DNA of 64,000 nt, from assembly GCF_000306945.1 (NCBI RefSeq), contig NC_018518.1:2232001-2296000 (forward strand), given 5' to 3'. Of the stretch, positions 1-10,107 are shown in pieces (within the stretch, counting starts at the first letter, position 1; each line of letters begins with the position of its first letter). This stretch comes from Bordetella pertussis 18323. GTDB lineage: Bacteria; Pseudomonadota; Gammaproteobacteria; Burkholderiales; Burkholderiaceae_B. Below the pieces are notes generated by a model. It searched no databases. It saw nothing but the letters and a program-made list of their open reading frames with translations, and was not told the DNA's origin. The position numbers and the translations under genes are program-made.

Positions 1-923
1 TGCGCCACGAAGGCCTCCAGCACCTGGGCCGGCTGCTCGCCCTCGGCATGCGTGGGAAAGAACGGCTTGTCGCCCAGGTGGCGCCCGCCGCGCACCATGG
101 CCAGGTTGACACAGATCTTGCCGCCGGCCGACGCCACGGCGATCACATCGGTGTCGTCGCCGCCGACGTTTTCCATGGTCTGCTGGTGCAGCACCTTGGA
201 CAGCGAGCCCATCTGGTCGCGCAGCACCGCCGCTTCCTCGAAGCGCAGCTCGGTCGAGGCCTGCAGCATGCGGGCTTCGATCTCGTCCATGACTTCGCGC
301 GCCTCGCCGTTGAGAAAGCGCACGGCGCGCTGCACGTCGTGGGCGTAGTCCTCGGCCTCGATCACGCCCACGCACGGCGCCGAACAACGGCCGATCTGGT
401 GCAGCAGACAGGGACGCGAGCGATTGGCGAAGACCGTGTCCTCGCAGGTGCGCAGGCGGAACACTTTCTGCAGGATCTGGATGGTCTCGCGCACGGCCCA
501 CGAATTGGGGTACGGGCCGAAGTACTGCCCCCGCTTGCTGGTGGCGCCGCGGTAATACGCGATGCGCGGCCACGCGTGGCCGGTGATCAGCAGATAGGGA
601 TACGACTTGTCGTCGCGGAACAGGATGTTGTAGCGCGGCCGCAGGCTCTTGATGAGGTTGTTCTCGAGCAGCAGCGCCTCGGCCTCCGAACGCGTGACGG
701 TGACGTCCACGCTGGCCACCTTGGCCACCATCTGCGCAATGCGCGGGCTGGCCAGGTTCTTCTGGAAATACGACGATACGCGTTTCTTGAGATCGCGCGC
801 CTTGCCGACATACATCACCTCCCCGGCGGCATCGAGATGCCGGTACACGCCGGGCAGGTGCGGCAGGTCAGCCAGAAACGATTTGAGATTGAAGTCGTCG
901 GGCATGCTGATAGCGGCTGTCAT
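1..923 (-). CDS. uvrC: UvrABC system protein C, N-terminal part (runs off the left edge)
   Basis: UvrC makes the dual incisions around bulky DNA lesions in nucleotide excision repair, in complex with UvrB. The reverse strand from 923 starts [17 protein letters not shown] and soon reads [20 protein letters not shown], then [11 protein letters not shown], the classic GIY-YIG nuclease domain with the 'VGKA..LKKRV' core. Only about 307 codons lie in the window; the UVR motif, RNase H-like and HhH domains are off the edge. A second ATG at 905 (MPDDF) is an alternative start. Either start overlaps the 3' end of nagZ (stop at 868), so translation of the two is probably coupled. Identification is by motif and firm; the exact start is not. 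Confidence 0.93.
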   Translation of the reverse strand, partial: MTAAISMPDDFNLKSFLADLPHLPGVYRHLDAAGEVMYVGKARDLKKRVSSYFQKNLASPRIAQMVAKVASVDVTVTRSEAEALLLENNLIKSLRPRYNILFRDDKSYPYLLITGHAWPRIAYYRGATSKRGQYFGPYPNSWAVRETIQILQKVFRLRTCEDTVFANRSRPCLLHQIGRCSAPCVGVIEAEDYAHDVQRAVRFLNGEAREVMDEIEARMLQASTELRFEEAAVLRDQMGSLSKVLHQQTMENVGGDDTDVIAVASAGGKICVNLAMVRGGRHLGDKPFFPTHAEGEQPAQVLEAFVA

Positions 924-1926
924 TCTGCAAAGTGTCCCAGTCCGGCGCGGCGAACCGCGGCAACAGCCGGCGGATGCGCTCGACCGAGGCGGCCGGATGC
1001 TGGACCTGCAGGCGGTCCAGCAGCTCGTCGGCCAGGTCCGGGCGGCATACCAGCACCATGTCGCAGCCGGCGCCCAGGGCCGCCTCGGCGCGGGCCAGGA
1101 TGTCGCCCGCCACCGACGCGCCCTCCATGGTCAGATCGTCGGAGAACACCACGCCATCGTAGCCCAGCCGTTCACGCAGGATCTCGCTGACCCAGCGGCG
1201 CGAAAAACCCGCGGGCTGGGCATCGACCTTCGGATAGATCACATGCGCCGGCATGACAGCCGGCATGACCAGGTCGCCCAGCCAGGCGTAAGGCGCCGCG
1301 TCATCCTTCAGGATGCGCGCGAGCGGCCGCGGATCGACCGGGATCTCGTGGTGCGAATCGGCGCCCACGAACCCATGGCCGGGGAAATGCTTGCCGCAGG
1401 CCGCCATGCCCGCCAGCGCCAGGCCCTGCGTCAGCGCGCGCGACAGCATGGTGACCACGCGTGCGTCATGGTGGAAGGCGCGATTGCCGATCACCTTGCT
1501 CACGCCGTAGTCGAGGTCCAATACCGGCGTGAAGCTGAGATCGACGCCGCAGGCGCGCAGCTCGGCGGCCAGCACGTAGCCGGCCTCGGTCGCCAGCCGC
1601 ATCGCCGCCAGCGGATCGCGGTCCCACAGCTTGCCCAGTTCCTGCATGGGCGGCAACGCGGTAAAGCCATCGTCGCGAAAGCGCTGCACGCGGCCGCCCT
1701 CGTGGTCCACCGCGATCAGCAGCGGCTCCTTGCGCGCCTTGTGGATGGCCCGCGTCAGCGCGCACAATTGCCGGCGATCGGTGAAATTGCGCGCGAACAG
1801 GATCACCCCGCCCACCAGGGGGTTGCGCAGGCGGCGCTTCTCGTCCTTGGTCAGCGTCGTGCCGGCCACATCCACCATGACGGGACCGGGAGGCAGGACG
1901 GGCTTGGTTTTCTTCTTGCTGGACAT
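868..1926 (-). CDS. nagZ: Beta-N-acetylhexosaminidase (peptidoglycan recycling)
   Basis: NagZ is a cytoplasmic glycoside hydrolase family 3 enzyme that removes GlcNAc from anhydro-muropeptides during cell-wall recycling. The 352-residue product shows [12 protein letters not shown] (about residues 72-83), the family signature GKHFPGHG (about 178-185) with the Asp/His pair downstream, and [11 protein letters not shown] (about 259-269), which holds the nucleophile Asp. Length fits the single-domain NagZ family (about 340). I chose the start at MSSKKKTK (1926) because the upstream in-frame extension overlaps acpS and is low-complexity. It lies just downstream of acpS and overlaps uvrC, consistent with one minus-strand operon pdxJ-acpS-nagZ-uvrC. 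Confidence 0.93.
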   Translation of the reverse strand: MSSKKKTKPVLPPGPVMVDVAGTTLTKDEKRRLRNPLVGGVILFARNFTDRRQLCALTRAIHKARKEPLLIAVDHEGGRVQRFRDDGFTALPPMQELGKLWDRDPLAAMRLATEAGYVLAAELRACGVDLSFTPVLDLDYGVSKVIGNRAFHHDARVVTMLSRALTQGLALAGMAACGKHFPGHGFVGADSHHEIPVDPRPLARILKDDAAPYAWLGDLVMPAVMPAHVIYPKVDAQPAGFSRRWVSEILRERLGYDGVVFSDDLTMEGASVAGDILARAEAALGAGCDMVLVCRPDLADELLDRLQVQHPAASVERIRRLLPRFAAPDWDTLQNDSRYQHARRLQSQIVSG

Positions 1927-1963
1927 GGCTCTAGCCTCGGTTGGGATGGCGGCCGCGCCGGCC

Positions 1964-2425
1964 TCACGGCCGGCCGTCGGGCGCCGGTTTGCGTTCGACG
2001 ATGACGTAGGCCGCGGCCATATCGGACTCGTCGGTAATGGACACATGCGCCGCGCCGAAGCGCGCATCGAACCAATCGGCCAGCTCGGCGCCGATCACCA
2101 GCACCGGCCGCCCGCCCGGCGCATTCAGGGTCTGCACCCGTCGCCAGCTCATGGGCATGCGCATGCCCAGCCCGATGGCCTTGGAAAAGGCTTCCTTGGC
2201 GGCAAAGCGGGTGGCCAGGAAACGCACGCCGCGCGCCGGGTCGCGGCGGCGGCGCGCCTGGAACTTGGCCAGCTCCTTCGGCCCCAGGATCTTCTGCGCG
2301 AAACGGTCGCCATGGCGCGCCAGCGCGCGCTCGATGCGTTCGATGCGCAACAGGTCCATGCCGATGCCGGCGATGCAGCCGGGCGACGCGGGCGGCGTCG
2401 CGCCGGCCGCGGAAACGGAGCTCAT
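1964..2425 (-). CDS. acpS: Holo-[acyl-carrier-protein] synthase
   Basis: AcpS transfers 4'-phosphopantetheine from CoA to apo-ACP, activating fatty-acid synthesis. The 153-residue protein contains the family's Mg-binding segment [16 protein letters not shown] (about 20-35) and the second signature [13 protein letters not shown] (about 73-85) with the essential KE pair. It is longer than E. coli AcpS (126) because of a Ser/Ala/Pro-rich N-terminal extension of about 15 residues and a short C-terminal tail; a later start is therefore possible. It lies 84 bp downstream of pdxJ and 37 bp upstream of nagZ. The pdxJ-acpS order is a common bacterial arrangement. Confidence 0.93.
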   Translation of the reverse strand: MSSVSAAGATPPASPGCIAGIGMDLLRIERIERALARHGDRFAQKILGPKELAKFQARRRRDPARGVRFLATRFAAKEAFSKAIGLGMRMPMSWRRVQTLNAPGGRPVLVIGAELADWFDARFGAAHVSITDESDMAAAYVIVERKPAPDGRP

Positions 2426-2509
2426 GTGGTTCGGATTCCTGCAGTGGAGCGCGCGGCGCGGCCGCGACGCGATATCGTGATGATAATACGCCGGGCGCCC
2501 CGCCCTGCT

Positions 2510-3256
2510 TCAGGCGTGGCCGCGCACGGCCGCCAGGCGCGCCTGCACCATCAGCGCCTTCATGTCGCGCACCGCCTTGTCCCAGCCGTCGAAGATGGAC
2601 TGGGCCACGATGGCATGGCCGATGTTCAGTTCGGCGATGCCGTCGAGCGCCGCCACCGCCTGCACGTTGCCGTAATGCAGCCCATGGCCGGCGTTGACGC
2701 GCAAGCCATGGCGCAGCCCCTCGGCCACGGCGGCGCGCACGCGCGCCAGCTCGGCCTGCACCGCGGCATCGTCGCGCGCCTCGGCGTAGGCGCCCGTGTG
2801 CAGCTCGATGACCGGCGCGCCGGCGCGCGCCGCCGCCTCGATCTGGCGCGCGTCCGGATCGATGAACAGCGACACCCGGATGCCGGCCTCGGCCAGCAAT
2901 TGCACCGCGTCGGTGACGGCCGCCTGCGCGCCGGCCACATCCAGGCCGCCTTCGGTCGTCAACTCGGTACGCTTTTCCGGCACCAGGCACACATCGCTGG
3001 GCTTGACCGCGCAGGCGATCTCCAGCATCTCCGGCGTGACCGCGCACTCGAGGTTCATGCGGGTGCGCAGCAAGGGGCGGATGGCGTAGACGTCGGCGTC
3101 CTGGATGTGGCGGCGGTCTTCGCGCAGATGCAGCGTGATCAGGTCGGCGCCGGCGTCCTCGGCGCGCAGCGCCGCCTGCACCGGGTCGGGATAAGCCGTG
3201 TGGCGCTGTTGCCGCAGCGTGGCCACATGGTCGATGTTGACACCTAGTTCAATCAT
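2510..3256 (-). CDS. pdxJ: Pyridoxine 5'-phosphate synthase
   Basis: PdxJ condenses 1-deoxyxylulose 5-phosphate with aminoacetone 3-phosphate in the last ring-closing step of de novo vitamin B6 synthesis. The 248-residue TIM barrel begins [19 protein letters not shown], has [10 protein letters not shown] and ends with [16 protein letters not shown], all PdxJ hallmarks; length is normal. Its ATG overlaps the stop of the efflux channel gene (ATGA at 3253-3256). Because that gene is frameshifted, the shifted frame runs without a stop into pdxJ, so some PdxJ could be made as the tail of a 746-residue chimera. The pdxJ frame itself is intact and should be functional. Confidence 0.95.
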   Translation of the reverse strand: MIELGVNIDHVATLRQQRHTAYPDPVQAALRAEDAGADLITLHLREDRRHIQDADVYAIRPLLRTRMNLECAVTPEMLEIACAVKPSDVCLVPEKRTELTTEGGLDVAGAQAAVTDAVQLLAEAGIRVSLFIDPDARQIEAAARAGAPVIELHTGAYAEARDDAAVQAELARVRAAVAEGLRHGLRVNAGHGLHYGNVQAVAALDGIAELNIGHAIVAQSIFDGWDKAVRDMKALMVQARLAAVRGHA

Positions 3257-4750
3257 GGTTGCTTCGTCGTTGATTCCTGCCAGCCGCCGCCGAGCGCCTT
3301 GTAGAGTTCGACGCGGTTGATCAATGCCGCCAGCCCGGTCTGCACCAGCGCGAGCTGCGCGTTGAAGAAGTCGACCTGGGCCGTCTGCACCTGCAGATAG
3401 CTGTCGATGCCATTGTTGTAGCGCAGGTTGGACAGCTCCAGCGTGCGCCCGGCCGCCACCTGCAACGCGCGCTGCGCGTCGAGCTGCGCGCTGTAGGTCG
3501 CCTCGCCGGCCAGCGTATCCGACACCTCGCGGAACGCTTGCTGGATGCTCTGTTCGTACTGGGCCACCGCGATGTTGTCGCGCGCCTTGGCCAGGTTCAG
3601 GCCTTCGCGGATGCTGCCGCCGGCGAACAGGGGCGTGGTGATCGACGGCGAGAAGCTCCAATAGCCCTGCCCGCCCTTGAACAGGGTGTCCAGCGACGTG
3701 CTGGCCACGCCCAACAGGCCGGTCAGCGAAATGGTCGGGAAGAACGCCGCGCGCGCCGCGCCGATATTGGCATTGGCCGCCTTGAGCTGGTTCTCCGCCG
3801 CCAGGATGTCGGGCCGGCGCGTCAGCAGGTCGGACGGCAGCCCGGCCGGCACGCTGGCCAGCAACTGGTCGCGGCCGAATACGGCCGGCGCCGGCAGGTC
3901 CTCGGGCAGGCCCGGCAGCCCGACCAGCACCACCAGGGCGTTGGCGGCCTGCGCGCGCCCGCGCCAGCGCCGCCAGGTCCGCGGAGGCGCTGTCGAGCAG
4001 CGACTTGGATTGGTTCAGGTCGAGCTCGGAAGCCACGCCGCCGTCAAAGCGCGTCTTGACCAGGTTGTACGACTCCTGGCGCGAGGCCAGCGTCTTCTGG
4101 GTCAACTCCAGCTGCACCTCGGCGGCGCGCAGGTTGAAGTACGACTGCGCCACCGCTCCGACCAGCGTGATGTGCACGCTGCGCTGCGCCTGCTCGGTCG
4201 ACAGGTACTGCTGGTAGGCCGCCTCGGACAGATTGCGCAGGCGGCCGAACAGGTCGATCTCGAACGTGGTCAGCCCCAGGCCGGCCTGGTACTGGCTGGA
4301 GATGGAGGTCGAATCCGGGCCGAGCGGACGCATGTCGGGCGGCAGATGCTGGCGCTGCCCCTGGATGCCCGCGCCAATGCTGGGCCATTGCGCGCCGCGC
4401 TGCACGCCGTACTGCGCACGCGCCTCTTCGACGCGCTGCACCGCCACGCGCAGATCGCGGTTGTTGACCAGGGCCAGTTCGATCAGCTTCTGCAGGCGCG
4501 CGTCGCGGAAGAACTCGCACCAGCCGATCTCGTCGGCCGGCGTGGCGCCCTGCGGCGCCACCGCCGCGGCCGGCTGCTCGCCCAGCGAGGTCGGGCTGGC
4601 GTAGGCGCCGTACTGCACCTTGGGCTGGTCCGGCCAGTTCGCCTGCACCGGCGCCTCCGGTCGCTTGTAGTCGGGCGCCAGCGAGCAGCCCGCGAGCGCG
4701 GCCGCCACCAGCACCGAGAGCGCACTGCGCTTGCACATCACGGCCATCAT
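3253..4750 (-). pseudogene. RND efflux outer-membrane channel (OprM/TolC-like lipoprotein), frameshifted
   Basis: This is the outer-membrane channel of a tripartite drug-efflux pump (NodT/OprM family). The N-terminal frame has a lipoprotein signal ending [15 protein letters not shown], then outer membrane efflux repeats up to [16 protein letters not shown]. The rest of the channel ([17 protein letters not shown] to the stop at 3253) lies in a different frame. The break is in a short GC run near 3951-3958. Adding one GC unit restores [16 protein letters not shown], as expected for the family, so a 2-bp contraction is the simplest cause; a sequencing error cannot be excluded. The start overlaps the pump stop (ATGA). 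As written the channel would be non-functional. Confidence 0.85.
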
Positions 4751-7700
4751 TCCTTGTTCTCCTGACCGCCGGTCTGCGGCGCCGGCGTCGCGGCGCCGTC
4801 CTGCGGCTGCTGTTGCTCGGCGGCGCGCTTGGCCGCCTGCTCTTCCTCGAAGGCGCGCAGTTCGGCGCCCAGCAGGCGCGGCCGGGTCTTGAACAGGCCC
4901 AGCACCACCACGAAGAAGGTCGGCACGAAAATCACCGCGAACGGGGTGGCCGCCAGCATCCCGCCCAGCACGCCGATACCGACGGCGCGCTGGCTGGCGG
5001 CGCCGGCGCCGGTGGCGATGGCCAGCGGCACCACGCCCAGGATGAACGCCAGCGACGTCATCAGGATGGGGCGGAAACGCAGGCGCGCCGCCTCCACCGC
5101 CGACTCGTACAGGCCCTGCCCGCGCGCGTACTGGTCCTTGGCGAACTCCACGATCAGGATGGCGTTCTTGGCCGCCAGCCCGATCACCGTCACCATGCCC
5201 ACCTGGAAGTACACGTCGTTGGACATGCCCAGCACCGTCACCAGCGCGACGGCGCCCAGCATGCCCAGCGGCACGACCAGCATCACCGACAGCGGGATGG
5301 CCCAGCTCTCATACAGGGCGGCCAGCACCAGGAACACGACCAGCAGCGCCAGCCCCATCAGGATGGGCGCCTGGTTGCCGGCCAGCCGCTCCTGGTAGGA
5401 CAGGCCGTTCCATTCGTAGCCGAAGCCCTGCGGCAAGCGGGCCACCAGGTCCTGCATTTCCTGCATGGCTTCGCCGGTGGTGTAGCCCGCCGCCGCGTCG
5501 CCGCCGATACGCACCGACTCGTAGCTGTTGTAGCGCACCACCTGGACCGGCCCTTGCACCCACTTGGCCGACACGAAGGTCGACAGCGGCACCATGCCGC
5601 CCTGGTTGTTACGGGCGTTCAGCTTGAGCAGGTCTTCGACCTGCATGCGGTACTGCTGGTCGGCCTGCACCCAGATGTTCTGCATCCGGCCCATGTTGGG
5701 GAACTTGTTCAGGAAGGCCGAGCCCACCGCGGTGGAGATCAGGGTGGCCGCCTCGTCGAAGTTGACCCCCAGCGCCGCCGCCTTGTCGCGGTCGATCGTC
5801 AGGCTCAGCTGCGAACCCGGTCCCAGCCCGGTAATGCGCACCTGCGACAGCACCGGGCTCTTGGCCGCCATGCCCATCAGCTCGGCGGTGGCCGCGCCCA
5901 GCGCCTCGGTGCCGGCGCCGCCGCGGTCCTGCAGGCGGAAGTCGAAGCCCGAAGCGTTGCCCAGCGACGAAATCGCCGGCGGCACCAGGGTGAACACCTG
6001 CGCGTCGTGAATGCCCATCAGCTGCTTGGAAAAAGCCGTGAAGGCAATCGCGCCGGCCGAGTCGGCGCGGCTCTTGCGCTCGGAGAAATCCTTGAGCGTG
6101 GTGAACGCGATGGCCGCGTTCAGGCCGTTGCCGTTGAAGCTGTAGCCCTGCACCGTGATGACGTTCTCCACCGCGGGGATGTTGCGGAAGTAATTCTCGA
6201 CTTCCTCGATCACCTCGATGGTGCGGTTGGCGCTGGCGCCGGTGGGCAGTTCGATGTTGCTGACCACGTAGCCCTGGTCTTCCTCGGGCAGGAACGACGA
6301 CGGCAGGCGCATGTACAGCCAGCCCAGCAGCACCACCAGCAGCGCGAACGCCAGCATCATGCGCCCGCCCTTGTGCAGGATGCGCGAGACCCAGTTCTGG
6401 TAGTTGTGCGTGGTGGCGTCGAACTTGCGGTTGAACCAGCCGAAGAAGCCTTTCTTTTCCTGGTGATGGCCCTTGGGGATGGGCTTGAGGATCGTCGCGC
6501 ACAGCGCCGGCGTGAAGCTGAGCGCGAGGAATGCCGAGAAGAAGATCGACACCGCCATCGCGACCGAGAACTGGCGATAGATCACGCCGACCGAGCCGGT
6601 CATGAAGGCCAGCGGCAGGAACACCGTGACCAGCACCAGCGTGATGCCGACGATGGCGCCGCTGATCTGCGGCATGGCCTTCTTGGTGGCCTCCTTCGGC
6701 GACAGGCCCTCGCTGGCCATGATCCGCTCCACGTTCTCGACCACCACGATGGCGTCGTCGACCAGGATCCCGATGGCAAGCACCATGGCGAACATGGTCA
6801 GCACGTTGATCGAGAAGCCCAGCGCCAGCATCACCACGAACGCGCCCAGCATGGCCATCGGCACCACCAGGGCCGGGATCAGGGTATAGCGCACGTTCTG
6901 CAGGAACAGGAACATCACCAGGAACACCAGCACCATGGCTTCGACCAGGGTGTGGATCACCTGCTCGATCGACACCTTCACGTAGGGCGCGGTGTCGTAC
7001 GGGATGTCGTAGCGGATGTTGGACGGGAAGTACTGCGACAGCGAGGCCATCTGCTGGCGCACGCCCTCGGCGGTGGCCAGCGCGTTGGCGTCGGGCGAGA
7101 GCACGATGGCGAACGCCGCCGTGGGCTTGCCGTTCAGGCGCGCGCCGAACTGGTAGTTGTCCGCGCCCACCTCGATGCGGGCCACGTCGCGCAGCAACAC
7201 CTTCGAGCCATCGGTGTTAGCGCGCAGCACGATCTGGCCGAAGCCCTCGATCGTGCTCAACTGGCCATTGACGATCACGGTGGCCGTGGCGCGCTGGCTG
7301 TCCGGATTGGGCGGCGCGCCGATGCTGCCGGCCGAAATCAGCACGTTCTGCTGGCTGATGGCCTGGTTGACCTCGGCCATGCTGAGGTTGAAGCCCACCA
7401 GCTTGTCCGGGTCGACCCAGATGCGCATGGCGCGCGGCGCGGCGAACAGCTGGAACTGGCCCACGCCGGGCACGCGCGACACCGGGTTCTTGACGTTGCG
7501 GGTGATGTAGTCGGCCAGCGCCGTCTGGTCGAGCGTGCCGTCGGTGGACGACAGCGTCACGATCATCAGGAAGCCGGCGCTGGTCTGCTCGTACTGCAGG
7601 CCCTGCTGCATCACCGCCACGGGCAGCTGCGCCGTCACGTTGGACACGCGGTTCTGCACGTCCACCTGGGCCAGGTCGGGATCGGTGCCCGGAGCGAACG

Positions 7701-7977
7701 TCGCGGTGATCTGCGACTGGCCGTACGAGTCGCTGACCGATTCGTAGTACAGCAGGCCCTTGGCGCCGTTGAGCTGGTCCTCGATGATACTGGTGACCGA
7801 CTCGGCCACTTCCTTGGCGGAAGCGCCCGGGTAGGTCGCGGTGATCGTGATGGCAGGCGGGGCCACGTCCGGATACTGCGACACGGGCATATTGGGAATG
7901 GCCAATATCCCTGTCAGCAGGATGAACAGTGCGACTACCCAGGCAAAAATCGGTCTATCAATAAAAAATTGCGGCAT
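4747..7977 (-). CDS. RND multidrug efflux pump, inner-membrane transporter (AcrB/MexB type, HAE1 family)
   Basis: This proton-driven inner-membrane pump exports drugs and other amphiphiles. The 1076-residue protein starts [20 protein letters not shown], typical of AcrB homologues. It has the TM4 proton-relay Asp pair in [19 protein letters not shown] (about 400-418) and the TM10 Lys in [17 protein letters not shown] (about residue 940). Two large periplasmic loops and twelve predicted membrane helices match family length. The C-terminal tail is Gln/Ala/Pro-rich. It lies 66 bp downstream of the adaptor gene and overlaps the channel gene by 4 bp, forming one operon. The gene is intact, but the partner channel is broken, so any activity would need a channel encoded elsewhere. 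Confidence 0.95.
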   Translation of the reverse strand: MPQFFIDRPIFAWVVALFILLTGILAIPNMPVSQYPDVAPPAITITATYPGASAKEVAESVTSIIEDQLNGAKGLLYYESVSDSYGQSQITATFAPGTDPDLAQVDVQNRVSNVTAQLPVAVMQQGLQYEQTSAGFLMIVTLSSTDGTLDQTALADYITRNVKNPVSRVPGVGQFQLFAAPRAMRIWVDPDKLVGFNLSMAEVNQAISQQNVLISAGSIGAPPNPDSQRATATVIVNGQLSTIEGFGQIVLRANTDGSKVLLRDVARIEVGADNYQFGARLNGKPTAAFAIVLSPDANALATAEGVRQQMASLSQYFPSNIRYDIPYDTAPYVKVSIEQVIHTLVEAMVLVFLVMFLFLQNVRYTLIPALVVPMAMLGAFVVMLALGFSINVLTMFAMVLAIGILVDDAIVVVENVERIMASEGLSPKEATKKAMPQISGAIVGITLVLVTVFLPLAFMTGSVGVIYRQFSVAMAVSIFFSAFLALSFTPALCATILKPIPKGHHQEKKGFFGWFNRKFDATTHNYQNWVSRILHKGGRMMLAFALLVVLLGWLYMRLPSSFLPEEDQGYVVSNIELPTGASANRTIEVIEEVENYFRNIPAVENVITVQGYSFNGNGLNAAIAFTTLKDFSERKSRADSAGAIAFTAFSKQLMGIHDAQVFTLVPPAISSLGNASGFDFRLQDRGGAGTEALGAATAELMGMAAKSPVLSQVRITGLGPGSQLSLTIDRDKAAALGVNFDEAATLISTAVGSAFLNKFPNMGRMQNIWVQADQQYRMQVEDLLKLNARNNQGGMVPLSTFVSAKWVQGPVQVVRYNSYESVRIGGDAAAGYTTGEAMQEMQDLVARLPQGFGYEWNGLSYQERLAGNQAPILMGLALLVVFLVLAALYESWAIPLSVMLVVPLGMLGAVALVTVLGMSNDVYFQVGMVTVIGLAAKNAILIVEFAKDQYARGQGLYESAVEAARLRFRPILMTSLAFILGVVPLAIATGAGAASQRAVGIGVLGGMLAATPFAVIFVPTFFVVVLGLFKTRPRLLGAELRAFEEEQAAKRAAEQQQPQDGAATPAPQTGGQENKE

Positions 7978-8043
7978 GTGGGCTGACTCTGAAAGCGATG
8001 CTCACGAAAAGGGAACGCGGCGCCGTCGGGCGCCGCGCGCCGC

Positions 8044-9378
8044 TTAGGACTGCTGGCCTGCGGCCGGCGCCTGCTTGGCGGGTTCCTGCTTGGCGGGTTC
8101 CTGCTTGGCGGGTTCCTGCTTGGCGGGTTCCTGCTTGGCGGGTTCCTGCTTGGCGGGTTCCTGCTTGGCGGGCTGCTGCTTGGCGGGCTGCTGGGCCGGC
8201 GCCTGCTGGCCAGGAGCGGGCTGCTGGCCGGCAGGCGCCGCGCCCCCCTTGTTCCAGGGCGAAGCCTGCACCGGCGCCCCCGGACGGATCTTCTGGAAGC
8301 CTTCGACCACCACCACGTCTCCCGCCGCCAGGCCGCTGTTAATGACCCACTGGTTGTGGATCACGCTGCCCGTGGTCACCGGCACCTGCTCGACCTTGTT
8401 GTCCTTGACCAGCATCAGGCTCTGCATGCCGTCGGCGGTGCGCTGCAGGGCCTGCTGCGGCACCAGCAGCGCCTTGTCGTCGACGCCCTGGTCCACCCGC
8501 ACGCGCACGTACATGCCGGGCAGCAGGATGTTGTCGGGATTGGGCACCTCGGCCCGCAGGTTCACCTGCCCGGTGGTCGGATCCACCGTCACGCCGGTAA
8601 ACAGCAGCTTGCCCGCTTCGGGGTAGATCGAGCCGTCTTCCAGCACCACCTGGACCTTGACCGCGTCCTTGCCCACCTGCTGCAGCTTGCCGGCGGCGAA
8701 CGCGCGGCGCAGCGCCGCCAGGTCGGCGGTGGATTGCGTGAAGTCGACATAGATCGGGTCGAGCTGCTGCACCGTCGCCATCTGGGTGGCCGAGGTCGCC
8801 TCGACCAGCGCGCCCTCGGTCACCAGCGGCTTGCCGATGCGCCCCTTGATGGGCGAGGTCACGTCGGTATAGCCCAGGTTGATCTTGGCATTGGTCAGGT
8901 TGGCCTTGGCCGCCGCCACGCTGGCGTCGGCCTGCCGGTAGCGGGCCACGGCGTTGTCGTATTCCTGCTTGCTGACGGCATTGGCCTTGACCAGCGGCGC
9001 GTAGCGCTCGGCCAGCAGCTTGGCGCTGAACAGGTCGGCCTGCGCCTGCTTGAGCTGCGCGGTGGCCTGGTCGTAGGCGGCCTGGTAGGGCGCCGGGTCG
9101 ATCTTGAACAGCAACTGGTCGGCCTGGACGTCGCCGCCCTGCTCGAAGGCGATCTTCTGGACGATGCCGGTTACCCGCGCCCGGATCTGTGCATCGCGCA
9201 CTGCATCCACGCGGCCGGGCAGCTCGGACACCACCGCGGCGCGCTGCGGCTGCACCGTGATCACGCTGACCTGCGGCATGCCAGGATTGAACTGGGGCTT
9301 TTCGCCGCATGCTGCCAACAACACTGAAAGCGTCGCAACAAGACCGAAAGCCGAGACACGCTGAGGCGAAAAACGCAT
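8044..9378 (-). CDS. RND efflux periplasmic adaptor (membrane fusion protein, AcrA/MexA type)
   Basis: The adaptor links the inner-membrane pump to the outer-membrane channel. The 444-residue lipoprotein starts MRFSPQRVSAFG, with a signal peptide ending LSVLLAACGEKPQ (lipobox LAAC). Barrel-sandwich and hairpin segments follow (GRVDAVRDAQIRARVTG, then AKLLAERYAPLVKANAVSKQEYD). The start at 9378 was chosen because it gives the signal peptide directly; a GGAG-type ribosome site precedes it. The C-terminus is unusual: after the conserved membrane-proximal domain there is a Gln/Pro/Ala/Lys tail encoded by a 15-bp tandem repeat. It is the first gene of the adaptor-pump-channel operon; the nearest upstream gene is a winged-helix protein on the same strand. 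Confidence 0.94.
   Translation of the reverse strand: MRFSPQRVSAFGLVATLSVLLAACGEKPQFNPGMPQVSVITVQPQRAAVVSELPGRVDAVRDAQIRARVTGIVQKIAFEQGGDVQADQLLFKIDPAPYQAAYDQATAQLKQAQADLFSAKLLAERYAPLVKANAVSKQEYDNAVARYRQADASVAAAKANLTNAKINLGYTDVTSPIKGRIGKPLVTEGALVEATSATQMATVQQLDPIYVDFTQSTADLAALRRAFAAGKLQQVGKDAVKVQVVLEDGSIYPEAGKLLFTGVTVDPTTGQVNLRAEVPNPDNILLPGMYVRVRVDQGVDDKALLVPQQALQRTADGMQSLMLVKDNKVEQVPVTTGSVIHNQWVINSGLAAGDVVVVEGFQKIRPGAPVQASPWNKGGAAPAGQQPAPGQQAPAQQPAKQQPAKQEPAKQEPAKQEPAKQEPAKQEPAKQEPAKQAPAAGQQS
8071..8190 (-). repeat. 15-bp tandem repeat (VNTR candidate) in the adaptor C-terminus
   Basis: Six perfect copies of the plus-strand unit ctgcttggcgggttc fill 8071-8160, followed by two copies ending in ctg instead of ttc (8161-8190). 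On the coding strand each unit encodes Glu-Pro-Ala-Lys-Gln (Gln-Pro-Ala-Lys-Gln in the two variants), giving a charged, Pro-rich tail. The 15-bp unit keeps frame, so copy-number change would alter tail length without breaking the gene. Identical neighbouring units suggest recent slippage. Confidence 0.95.
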
Positions 9379-9630
9379 GGATTCCTCACGGAGGTAAAAG
9401 CGCGCTGCTCCCAACCGCCATTGCGACGGCCGCACGCGAGCATGAGGCACGCAGAGAACGCATTAATGTAGCCGATTTTTGTTTAAAACGTCGGGGTTTC
9501 CCCCCTTTGGCCGATGGACATGCCGGCGTCAAAGGCGCATGGGGCGGTCGTTTGCGGACAGCGGCGGCATCTGCGCCGGGCCGATGTCCATGCACCCGCC
9601 TGGCGGGGCGGACACGACGCCGGACGGATT

Positions 9631-10005
9631 TCAACCCGCGGCGGGCGTCGCCTGCGGCGGCGCGGTGTCGCTGCGCAAGCCGGCCAGGAACACATAGCCC
9701 ATGCCGTGCACGGTGCGCAGCGGCAAGACCTCGCCGGTCTCGCCCACCTTGCGGCGCAGACGGCTGATGACCACGTTGATGGCGCCCGCGCCCAGCCCGG
9801 GCAGGCTCTGGACCAGCGCCGCGCGGGTGAGCTCGCGCCGGGGATGCGCAAGCAGGCCCAGCATACAGATGCGTTCGGCGGCCGACAGATGCACGATGGC
9901 GCCGGCCGGCGTGACGAGCACCCAGGCCTGGTAACGCAGCTCCCAGAGCTGCGCCCCGGCGGACGGCTTGGCGGCGGGAAAGGAAGCGGAACGACGGAGG
10001 GACAT
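9631..10005 (-). CDS. Stand-alone OmpR/PhoB-type winged-helix DNA-binding protein
   Basis: The 124-residue protein is essentially one Trans_reg_C domain. After the strands LWELRYQAWVLVTPAGAIVHLS comes SAAERICMLGLLAHP, then the recognition region INVVISRLRRKVGE and the wing LRTVHGMGYVFLAG, the classic end of OmpR-family output domains. There is no receiver domain and no room for one upstream, so it cannot be a normal phospho-regulated response regulator. No kinase gene is adjacent. It lies 253 bp upstream of the efflux adaptor on the same strand, so control of that pump is a possible role, by inference only. The frame is confident; the target is unknown. Confidence 0.8.
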   Translation of the reverse strand: MSLRRSASFPAAKPSAGAQLWELRYQAWVLVTPAGAIVHLSAAERICMLGLLAHPRRELTRAALVQSLPGLGAGAINVVISRLRRKVGETGEVLPLRTVHGMGYVFLAGLRSDTAPPQATPAAG

Positions 10006-10107
10006 CGGAGAGGGAGGTGCGGAAGCGGCAGGCGCAAGAGGCTACGCCATCCCACCCGATTGCAATCGCCTCCCCCAAGAAAAGCGAACTCGTCCTAGAT
10101 ACAAGGT

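Noticed and set aside
1631..3247. Long plus-strand frames across nagZ, acpS and pdxJ
   Set aside because: Antisense to three well-recognised genes and composed of Ala/Arg/His runs without any domain.
4813..7986. A 1057-codon open frame on the plus strand, antisense to the RND pump
   Set aside because: It is His/Gln/Arg-rich low-complexity translation opposite a strongly conserved AcrB-type gene, typical of a GC-rich shadow frame.
8071..8190. Repeats considered as a CRISPR array
   Set aside because: The units are directly adjacent with no spacers and lie in frame in a protein gene.
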